From contig JANOIR010000011.1 of assembly GCA_031407765.1 (NCBI GenBank), positions 1-7,738 on the forward strand: DNA of 7,738 nucleotides, read 5' to 3'. Under the pieces are notes generated by a model that was not told where the DNA came from, did not search any database, and saw only the letters and a program-made list of their open reading frames with translations. This stretch comes from JBDSLU01 sp031407765. GTDB taxonomy: Bacteria; Acidobacteriota; Vicinamibacteria; Vicinamibacterales; Vicinamibacteraceae. Position 1 is the first letter of the stretch; every line of letters begins with the position of its first letter. The translations under genes were made by a program, and so were the position numbers. Below, one piece after another: positions 1 through 5,471 of this stretch.

Positions 1-166
1 GAGGCACCGAGACGGGCGAGGCGCCCGGCGATCCAGGCGCGAGGAGGGCGAATATCGGGAATATTCAACCGACGAGCAACGCCGAGCGCCGGGATGCATC
101 GCCCGTCGAATGCCGCGGCCCTTTCACCACGGGCTGCTAGCAGCCTCGGGCCGTTCAAACGGGCGG
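1..166. other. Gene-free left edge with palindromes; possible end of a dispersed repeat
   Basis: This is the region beyond the 3' end of hrpB, and I cannot support a gene in it. It holds an AT-rich island that is unusual for this window: GAATAT at 50-55 and ATATTC at 61-66 form a perfect inverted repeat around a 5-base centre, and the second arm is itself part of the palindrome GAATATTC (59-66). GATGCATC at 93-100 is another palindrome. Two minus-strand frames run open off the left edge, one from a TTG at 158 and one from an ATG at 99, but neither has a ribosome binding site or a recognisable motif. The mix of palindromes and open frames would fit the end of an insertion sequence or another repeat; that is inference only. 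Confidence 0.4.
132..162 (-). terminator. Two adjacent hairpins just after hrpB, possible 3'-end structure
   Basis: Directly after the hrpB TAG stop (169-167), the minus-strand transcript would first meet a 5-bp stem with a 2-base loop (CCGTT/AACGG, 151-162). It would then meet the perfect 14-bp palindrome GGCTGCTAGCAGCC (132-145). No T-tract follows, so this is not a canonical intrinsic terminator. In very GC-rich genomes, hairpins without a U-tract are often found at gene ends, and this is the only such structure after the hrpB unit. The palindrome could instead belong to a repeat or mobile-element end. Confidence 0.35.
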
Positions 167-2542
167 CTACGAGCGTGGCCGCGGCTTGACCCGGGCGGTC
201 GGCGTCGCGGTCCACGGATCCTCGGGCCACGGATGCCGCGGATATCGTCCGCGCAGCTCACGGCGGACTTCGGGATAGGTGCGATCCCAGAAGCTGCGCA
301 GATCGCGCGTCGTCTGCACCGGCCGGCCGTTCGGCGCGAGCAGCGACAGCACGACCGGCGTCCCCGCCGCGCCGATCCGGGGCGTCTCAGCCAGTCCGAA
401 CAGCTCCTGGAGCTTCGCCGACGCCGAGACGCCGCCCTCGGCCTCGTAGACCAGCAGCGTGCGGCGTCCGCTCGGCAGATCGAGGTGCGTCGGCGCGCGG
501 CGGTCGAGATCGCGGGCGAGCACGTGCGGTACGTGCGCGGCGAGGTCGATGTCGGCGAGCGACGAGGCGCCGTGCGCCGCCTGGCGGACCAGCGCCGGCA
601 GGTCGACCTCGAGACCGGCGAAGCGGACGCGGCGAAGCCACGCCGCGCTGGCCTCGTCCGGCTCGCCGGCCAGCCAGGCCTCGGCAAGGACCTCCGCTGC
701 GGCATCCGCATCCGGCGCCTGCGCGTGCTCGGCGAGCACGAGGCGGTCGAAGCGCTCCCGCCGCCAGGCGCGGACGCGACCGCTGCGCGCGTCGAAGGCG
801 TGGTCGACGGTGATCGCGGTGGGAACGATCCACTCCGGCTCGACGCGGCTGGCGACGCGGACGAGCGGCTGCGCCTCCTGCGGATGGCCCGCCGCCCGGT
901 TGGGCGCCTGGACGTCGAGCGCGACCAGGAAGTCGCCGTCGCGCACGCCACTCTCGCGGCCGAGCACGGCTCCGGTCCCCGAGGCCAGCACCAGCGTGGT
1001 CCCTTGGGGCTCGCGCCGGCGCGCCAGGCGATCGGCGTAGCCGACGAACAGCGCCCGGCGCAGGTCGGCCTCGGTGAAGCTGGGGCTGGACGTCCCGCCC
1101 GATCGCTCGGTCACGAGCGCGGCGGCGAGCGCCTCGATCTGGCGGCTCACCTGGTGCACGTGCGGCGGCAGCGACGGCCAGGCATCGAGCGAGCCGAGCA
1201 GATCGCAGGTCGTCGCCTCGCGACGGGCCGGCGCGAGCTGGCGCTCGGAGAGGATCGCGCAGGCCCGCGCGGCGTCGCGGGCGCCACCAGCCTCGATCAG
1301 GATGCGGGCCAGCCGCGGCGGCAGCGGCAGTGTCTGCATGCGGCGGCCGAGCGGCGTCAGCGCGGCGCCGTCGAGGGCGCCCAGTCGCTGCAGCAACGCG
1401 CGCGCGGCGGCAACCGCGTCGGCCGGCGGCGGCTCGAACCAGGGAAACGTCTCCGGATCCGCGCCCCAGGCCGCCAGGTCGAGGAGCGGCCCGGCCAGAT
1501 CGATGCGCGCGATGTCGGGCTCGCCGTGTGCGCGCAGCCGATCGCGGGCGTCCCACAGCCGGTGAGCCCGGCCGGGGCCGAGCCGCGCGGCGCGGCCGGC
1601 CCGCTGATCGGCACTGGCCTGCGAGACGCGCTCGGTATCGAGCGTGTCCAGCGCTCGCGTCGCATCGTAGCGGGCGACCTTGTGGAGCCCGGTGTCGATC
1701 ACCGTGTCGACGCCCGGCACCGTGAGCGACGTCTCGGCGATGTTGGTGGCGAGGATCACGCGGCGTCCGGCACCGGGGCGGTCGCCACGCCCATCACCGC
1801 GGACGGCACGATCCTGCTCGTCTGCGGTCAGCCCACCGTGGAGGTCCACGACGTCGGCGTCGGTCACCGCCCGCGCGACCTCGACATGGGCGCGGCGGAT
1901 CTCGGGTGCGCCGGGCAGGAAGCACAGCACGCTGCCGCGCGAGCCGGACCAGACGGCGCGGACCGCCTCGGCGACCGATTCGCCCGGAGCGTAGGTGACG
2001 TCCAGCGGATGGGGGCGGCCCGGCACCTCGATGACGGGACAGTCGTCGAGAAAGCGGGCTACGGGTCCGGCGGCGAGCGTCGCCGACATCACCACCACGC
2101 GCAGGTCGTCGCGCGCGAGCCACGCCTGACGCGCCAGCGCCAACCCGAGATCGGCGTGAATCGACCGCTCGTGGAACTCGTCGAGGACGAGCGTGCGCAC
2201 GCCGGAGATCAGCGGATCGTCGATCAGGCGCGCGGTGAGGATGCCTTCGGTCGCGAGCAACACGCGCGTCGAGGCCGCGAAGCGGCGCTCGAAGCGGACG
2301 TGCCAGCCGACCTCCTGGCCGAGCGTCCAGCCGCGCTCCTCGGCGATCCGCCGTGCGATCGCCCGGGCGGCGACGCGTCGCGGCTGCAGCACGAGCACCG
2401 GGCCATCGGCAGCGAGCGCCGGCGGCAGCCGCGTGGTCTTGCCGGCGCCGGGCGGCGCTACCACCACGGCGGCGCGGGCGCGACGGACGGCGGCCACGAT
2501 CGTGTCGACGTGCGCGTCGATCGGCAGCGGGTCCGGGGTCAC
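167..2542 (-). CDS. hrpB: ATP-dependent helicase HrpB (DEAH/RHA superfamily 2)
   Basis: This encodes a 791-residue cytosolic helicase, close to the usual HrpB length of about 800-850. The superfamily 2 motifs appear in order: Walker A GAGKTT at residues 32-37, motif Ia QPRRVAAR at 53-60, TEG at 98-100, the family-typical DEFHER box at 121-126, SAT at 153-155, motif V ATNIAETSLTVPGV from about 265, and motif VI QRAGRAAR at 313-320. The C-terminus keeps the HrpB-specific RGRYPRHPWPEDP signature. The start is GTG, with GAGG (2552-2549) six bases upstream; this GAGG includes the last two bases of the vapC TGA, which suggests translational coupling. HrpB is presumed to act on RNA or nucleoprotein, but its role is poorly defined in most bacteria. 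It has no promoter of its own in the 8-bp gap, so it is probably transcribed from the vapB promoter or from one inside vapBC. Confidence 0.96.
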   Translation of the reverse strand: MTPDPLPIDAHVDTIVAAVRRARAAVVVAPPGAGKTTRLPPALAADGPVLVLQPRRVAARAIARRIAEERGWTLGQEVGWHVRFERRFAASTRVLLATEGILTARLIDDPLISGVRTLVLDEFHERSIHADLGLALARQAWLARDDLRVVVMSATLAAGPVARFLDDCPVIEVPGRPHPLDVTYAPGESVAEAVRAVWSGSRGSVLCFLPGAPEIRRAHVEVARAVTDADVVDLHGGLTADEQDRAVRGDGRGDRPGAGRRVILATNIAETSLTVPGVDTVIDTGLHKVARYDATRALDTLDTERVSQASADQRAGRAARLGPGRAHRLWDARDRLRAHGEPDIARIDLAGPLLDLAAWGADPETFPWFEPPPADAVAAARALLQRLGALDGAALTPLGRRMQTLPLPPRLARILIEAGGARDAARACAILSERQLAPARREATTCDLLGSLDAWPSLPPHVHQVSRQIEALAAALVTERSGGTSSPSFTEADLRRALFVGYADRLARRREPQGTTLVLASGTGAVLGRESGVRDGDFLVALDVQAPNRAAGHPQEAQPLVRVASRVEPEWIVPTAITVDHAFDARSGRVRAWRRERFDRLVLAEHAQAPDADAAAEVLAEAWLAGEPDEASAAWLRRVRFAGLEVDLPALVRQAAHGASSLADIDLAAHVPHVLARDLDRRAPTHLDLPSGRRTLLVYEAEGGVSASAKLQELFGLAETPRIGAAGTPVVLSLLAPNGRPVQTTRDLRSFWDRTYPEVRRELRGRYPRHPWPEDPWTATPTARVKPRPRS

Positions 2543-2550
2543 CGCCGGCC

Positions 2551-2937
2551 TCAGATCGTGTGCAGCTCGAAGCCCAGTCTGGCTGCGGCGTCCGCCATCC
2601 GCGTGTCGTACGTGGCCAGCCTGGGGCGCTGCCGTTGCGCGGCGAGAAAGGACAGCGTTGCCAGGTGCAGGGCGTCGAGCGCGCGGACGGGAACCGGGAA
2701 GGGCTCCAGGGCGCGTTCCAGGACGACCGGGCTCAGCTCGACCACGGCCAGGCGGCCGAGCGCCTCGCGCGCCAGATCGCCGTGCGACGCGGACAGCCGA
2801 CGCGCGTGCAGGCGCACCCAGGTCTCATAGTGCGTGAGGCGGCTGGAAATCAGCGTCTCGCTCCAGAGATCGTCGGCCGGCGAACGGTCCTCGGCCAGGA
2901 CGTGGGCGAGGATCACCGAAGTGTCGACGTAGATCAT
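2551..2937 (-). CDS. vapC: PIN-domain toxin VapC, type II toxin-antitoxin system
   Basis: This is a 128-residue PIN-domain protein, a typical VapC length. The four acidic residues of the family's metal-dependent RNase site are all visible: D5 in the N-terminal VDTS motif, E38, D88 in the RALDALHLAT stretch, and D111 in TYDTRM. The toxin is therefore predicted to be catalytically intact. VapC toxins characterised elsewhere cut tRNA or rRNA and arrest translation; the target here cannot be told from sequence. The start ATG overlaps the antitoxin TGA as ATGA, the classic coupled arrangement, and no ribosome binding site precedes it. The TGA is followed after 8 bases by the hrpB start, so toxin and helicase are probably made from the same transcript. 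Confidence 0.9.
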   Translation of the reverse strand: MIYVDTSVILAHVLAEDRSPADDLWSETLISSRLTHYETWVRLHARRLSASHGDLAREALGRLAVVELSPVVLERALEPFPVPVRALDALHLATLSFLAAQRQRPRLATYDTRMADAAARLGFELHTI

Positions 2938-3224
2938 CGGTCGGCGCGATCGACGTCGAGCTCAGCGAGGATGTCCGCAAGCTTCGCGACCGGCGAGCGC
3001 GGCGGCGGCTGAGGTGAACGCAAGGCGGGCGGCGTGATCAGACCCGACCGCACGGCCTCCGCCAGCAGCGCGTCATGGACGAAGGCACCGCGATGAGACT
3101 CCGGCGGCACCAGCTCCGCCACGACGCGGTCCCGGTCCATCACCAGGACCCGTTCGCCACCGGCAGCCAGGCGCACGTACTCACTCAGCTTGTTCTTGAG
3201 GACTTTGAGCCCGACCGCGCGCAT
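2934..3224 (-). CDS. vapB: Phd/YefM-type antitoxin partner of VapC
   Basis: This is a 96-residue antitoxin. Residues 4-41 (VGLKVLKNKLSEYVRLAAGG, then ERVLVMDRDRVVAELVPP) match the Phd/YefM N-terminal DNA-binding fold, which dimerises on operator DNA. Residues 62-80 form a proline-rich linker. The last 15 or so residues (KLADILAELDVDRADR) are an acidic amphipathic tail of the kind that wraps the toxin. It lies directly upstream of vapC with a 4-bp overlap, the usual order. The ATG at 3224 is chosen because a strong promoter is positioned so that transcription would begin at or next to this A; there is no room for a ribosome binding site, so a leaderless message is likely. An 18-bp palindrome inside the promoter suggests autorepression by the antitoxin or by the toxin-antitoxin complex. 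Confidence 0.88.
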   Translation of the reverse strand: MRAVGLKVLKNKLSEYVRLAAGGERVLVMDRDRVVAELVPPESHRGAFVHDALLAEAVRSGLITPPALRSPQPPPRSPVAKLADILAELDVDRADR

Positions 3225-3229
3225 GATCG

Positions 3230-3258
3230 ATAGTAGCTACCGGAAGCTACCTTGTCAA
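3230..3258 (-). promoter_or_regulatory. vapB promoter with 18-bp palindromic operator
   Basis: On the minus strand, a perfect -35 TTGACA (3258-3253) is followed by a 17-bp spacer and a -10 TACTAT (3235-3230). The ATG begins 5 bases after the -10, so the transcript is probably leaderless. The palindrome GTAGCTTCCGGTAGCTAC (3250-3233, 8 of 9 base pairs matching) fills most of the spacer and overlaps the first three bases of the -10. It also contains the 7-mer GGTAGCT twice at a 10-bp period (3251-3245 and 3241-3235), one helical turn apart. A dimeric antitoxin bound here would block RNA polymerase. Confidence 0.75.
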
Positions 3259-3259
3259 G

Positions 3260-3272
3260 ACGGCATCGCCGT
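3260..3272 (-). terminator. Weak hairpin between the transporter gene and vapB
   Basis: A perfect 5-bp stem (ACGGC/GCCGT) with a 3-base loop lies between the transporter stop (3286-3284) and the vapB -35 box. No T-tract follows, and the stem is short. It could slow read-through from the transporter operon into vapBC-hrpB, but may be chance in GC-rich DNA. Confidence 0.2.
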
Positions 3273-3283
3273 TGCCGCCGATC

Positions 3284-4177
3284 CTACTTCGCCGGTACGG
3301 CGACACCCGGCGCGACAGTGGTGGCCGCCGCGCGCAGCGACGCCCAGCGGACGACCCACGCCGATGCGAGGCTGATTGCACCGCCGATGAGCGAGATCGC
3401 GGCCACGCGCTCGTCCCGGACGAACACGCCGAGGATCAGTGCGACGACCGGGATGAAGTACGCCGACACGGAGGCCGACGTGGCGCCGAGGCGCCCGGCC
3501 GCAATCGTCGTCATCACGTTGGCGACGCAGGTGCCGAGCGCGCCCAGCGCGAGAAGCGACAGCACGGAGCGCGGCGTCCAGTGCCCGTTCAGCGCCCGCG
3601 GCAGGCCGAGCGGCGCCGTCAGGATCAGCGCCACGAGCAAGGCACGCCAGACCACCGGCAACGCGCCGTTGCGCTGCTGCAGCGGTCGGGCGAGGTTGAC
3701 CGCGAAGCCATAGGAGACGCACGCCGCGATGACCAGGACGATGCCCAGGGCGCTACTGCCGCCGGCGCCCAGGCCGGGCCACGCCATGAGCGTGCCGCCA
3801 ATCAGGCCGGCGGAGATGCCGACGGCGACCATCGCCGGTGGCCAGCGCCGGGACAGCAGCGCCGCCACGGCCGTGGCGAAGAGCGGCACGGTGCCATTCA
3901 GCATCCCCGTCAGCGCCGACGAGATCCACTGCTCGGCGTGCGGGAACATGCTCATCGGAAACGCGAACCACAGCAGCCCGAGTGCGGCGACGCCCTTCCA
4001 GTCGCTCCGGACGATCGGACGGCGCGCCCCGGGCACCATGCTCAAGGTCAGGAAGCCGATGACGATGCGGATGAACGTCACGCCGTCGGGCGCGACAGCG
4101 GTCAGGCCCTCGGCGATGAACAGGAAGGAGGCGCCCCAGATGATCCCGGGCAGAACGATGAGCAGCCAGTCGATCAC
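3284..4177 (-). CDS. EamA/DMT-superfamily transporter
   Basis: This is a 297-residue integral membrane protein of the drug/metabolite transporter superfamily, at the usual length. It has two EamA repeats of about five helices each. The first starts with the typical GIIWGASFLFIAEGL helix (about residues 11-25) and the FIRIVIGFLTL helix (35-45). The second starts near SALGIVLVIAACVSYGFAVNLARPL (about 142-166) and ends with GGAISLASAWVVRW. Ten transmembrane segments are expected. Characterised relatives export amino acids, amines or other small metabolites; the substrate here is unknown. The only in-frame start is GTG at 4177, since a TGA lies seven codons upstream, and it has no ribosome binding site. 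A 13-codon reading frame ends on top of this start and may couple its translation. The gene lies 42 bp downstream of the class V PLP enzyme on the same strand, suggesting one transcript and export of that enzyme's substrate or product. Confidence 0.9.
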   Translation of the reverse strand: MIDWLLIVLPGIIWGASFLFIAEGLTAVAPDGVTFIRIVIGFLTLSMVPGARRPIVRSDWKGVAALGLLWFAFPMSMFPHAEQWISSALTGMLNGTVPLFATAVAALLSRRWPPAMVAVGISAGLIGGTLMAWPGLGAGGSSALGIVLVIAACVSYGFAVNLARPLQQRNGALPVVWRALLVALILTAPLGLPRALNGHWTPRSVLSLLALGALGTCVANVMTTIAAGRLGATSASVSAYFIPVVALILGVFVRDERVAAISLIGGAISLASAWVVRWASLRAAATTVAPGVAVPAK

Positions 4178-4187
4178 GGTGTCGCGA

Positions 4188-4223
4188 TCATACGGTCAGG
4201 GCACCCGCCCGTCATACGGTCAG
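4188..4223. repeat. Direct repeat of 12 bp flanking the enzyme stop and preceding the transporter start
   Basis: The 12-mer TCATACGGTCAG occurs at 4188-4199 and again at 4212-4223, exactly 24 bp apart. Read on the minus strand, each copy carries a TGA followed by an ATGA. The right copy supplies the stop codon of the class V enzyme and the left copy lies just before the transporter GTG. It may be a small tandem duplication or a regulatory or coupling element; no family is recognised. Confidence 0.8.
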
Positions 4224-5458
4224 CGCGCCGGCCCTCCGGCCACGATCTCGGCCACCCCGTCGGCGACCAGGTCCACCTCGGCCTCGGTGTTGTAGTAGTG
4301 CGGCGACAGCCGCGCGCACCAGTCGACGTCCTTGTCGCCGAAGTCGAAGACGGCGTAGTCGCGATAGCTCAGCGCCGAGTTGATGCGCCGGGCATCGAGC
4401 GCCTGCTTGAACGGCTCCGGCTCCCAGCCCGCCACCGCCAGCGTGACCGTCGCCGCGAGCTGCGGCCCGCGATCCAGCACGCGGACGCCGGGGATCGCCT
4501 CCAGCCGCCGACGGAGCCGTGCCCCGAGCATCGGCGCACGCGCGGCGATGGCGTCGACGCCGACGCCGAGGGCGTAGCGGGCCGCGATGGCGCAGCCGAT
4601 GACGGCGGCATACGGCAGCTCCCAGTCCTCGAAGCGCTTCGCCGTGGCCACCGGCCGGTAGCGATCCTCGGCCACCCAGGTCGCGCCGCGCATCTCGATG
4701 AACAGCGGCTCGAGCCCCTCGCGCAGCCGCCCGGACGACACGTAGAGGAAGCCCGAGCCGCGCGGACCGCGCAGGAACTTGCGGCAGGTCGCGGTCAGCA
4801 GGTCGCACCCGATCGCCTCGACGTCGAGCGGGAGCTGGCCGAGCGACTGGCAGGCGTCGACGAGGTAGAGCAGGTCGAGCTCGCGGCAGTGGCGGCCGAT
4901 CGCCGTGACGGGCTGGACCAGGCCGGAGTTGGTCGGCACGTGCGTCGCGGCGACCAGCCGCGGCCGCCGGGCGCGCATCAGCGCGGCCATCGCCTCGACG
5001 TCGACGCCACCCTCCGGCGCATCGGGGGCGTGGACGATCTCGACGCCGCAACGCCGCCGCAGGGCCAGGAAGGCGATCTGGTTGGAGATGAAGTCGTGCC
5101 GGGTGGTCAGGATCACGTCGCCGGGCGCGAAGGCGATCGCCGACAACGCCTTGCTGTAGGCGTGGGTGGCGCACGAGGCGAAGGCGATCTCGCCAGCGCG
5201 GGCGCCGATCAGCTCGGCGGTGGCGGCGTAGAAGTCGGCGGCGGCCTCGGCGCGGGCCGCTGATGCCTCGTAGCCGCCGATGGTCGCCTCGAGCGCGAGG
5301 TGCTCGAGCTGTGCGTCCAGCACGACGCGCGGCATCAGGCCGCAGCCGGCGTTGTTGAAGTGGATGACGCTGCCGCAGCCCGGAGTGTCGGCGCGGAGCG
5401 CGGCGACGTCGAGGAGCGGTTCCGTAATCGCTGTAGAAGCGCTACTATCGTCCTTCAT
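4220..5458 (-). CDS. Class V aminotransferase-fold PLP enzyme (cysteine desulfurase/epimerase-like)
   Basis: This is a 412-residue fold-type-I PLP enzyme, with the start set at the ATG at 5458. The class V signatures are present: FNNAG at 34-38, the SCATHA phosphate-binding turn at 95-100, H173 in ATHVPTNSG, D201 in DACQSLGQ (partner of the PLP ring nitrogen), and the Schiff-base lysine K227 in TCRKFLRGPRGSG. All cofactor residues seem intact. Relatives include cysteine desulfurases, selenocysteine lyases, isopenicillin-N epimerase-like proteins and kynureninase-like enzymes, so the reaction cannot be fixed. The reading frame stays open upstream to 5668, but that part is antisense to the regulator and looks random. 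The ATG at 5458 sits six bases after a -10-like TACTGT, implying a leaderless message. It is probably the first gene of an operon with the EamA transporter, controlled by the divergent MocR regulator. Confidence 0.88.
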   Translation of the reverse strand: MKDDSSASTAITEPLLDVAALRADTPGCGSVIHFNNAGCGLMPRVVLDAQLEHLALEATIGGYEASAARAEAAADFYAATAELIGARAGEIAFASCATHAYSKALSAIAFAPGDVILTTRHDFISNQIAFLALRRRCGVEIVHAPDAPEGGVDVEAMAALMRARRPRLVAATHVPTNSGLVQPVTAIGRHCRELDLLYLVDACQSLGQLPLDVEAIGCDLLTATCRKFLRGPRGSGFLYVSSGRLREGLEPLFIEMRGATWVAEDRYRPVATAKRFEDWELPYAAVIGCAIAARYALGVGVDAIAARAPMLGARLRRRLEAIPGVRVLDRGPQLAATVTLAVAGWEPEPFKQALDARRINSALSYRDYAVFDFGDKDVDWCARLSPHYYNTEAEVDLVADGVAEIVAGGPAR

Positions 5459-5471
5459 GGATGACAGTAGC
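5441..5471. promoter_or_regulatory. 31-bp palindrome over the shared divergent start codons; probable MocR operator
   Basis: The arms 5441-5455 and 5457-5471 pair at 12 of 15 positions around base 5456, with mismatches at 5447/5465, 5450/5462 and 5454/5458. The centre is the CATG (5456-5459) that holds the ATG of the class V enzyme on the minus strand and the ATG of the regulator on the plus strand. Each arm carries a -10-like hexamer, TACTAT on plus (5443-5448) and TACTGT on minus (5469-5464). A regulator bound here would cover both promoters and both starts. MocR regulators commonly control a divergent neighbour and themselves. Confidence 0.7.
5443..5448 (+). promoter_or_regulatory. Putative -10 element of the MocR regulator gene
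   Basis: TACTAT lies 8 bases before the regulator ATG at 5457, which puts the expected transcription start at or next to the start codon. The sequence 17 bp upstream (5420-5425, TTCCGT) is a poor -35, so basal expression may be weak. The 10-mer GCTACTATCG containing this -10 also contains the -10 of the vapB promoter. Confidence 0.45.

Noticed and set aside
110..2830. A 906-residue plus-strand open frame spanning hrpB and vapC
   Set aside because: It is antisense to two well-recognised genes, is dominated by Arg, Ala and Gly, and has no family motif. Such frames are expected opposite GC-rich genes.
3272..5263. A 663-residue plus-strand open frame opposite the transporter and class V enzyme
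   Set aside because: It is low-complexity, charged and Arg/Asp/Gln-rich, with no motif, and both genes on the other strand are clear family members.
5280..5456. Upstream extension of the MocR regulator to a start at 5280
   Set aside because: The extra 59 residues are antisense to the start of the class V enzyme and precede the winged helix without any domain; the ATG at 5457 gives a normal MocR length.
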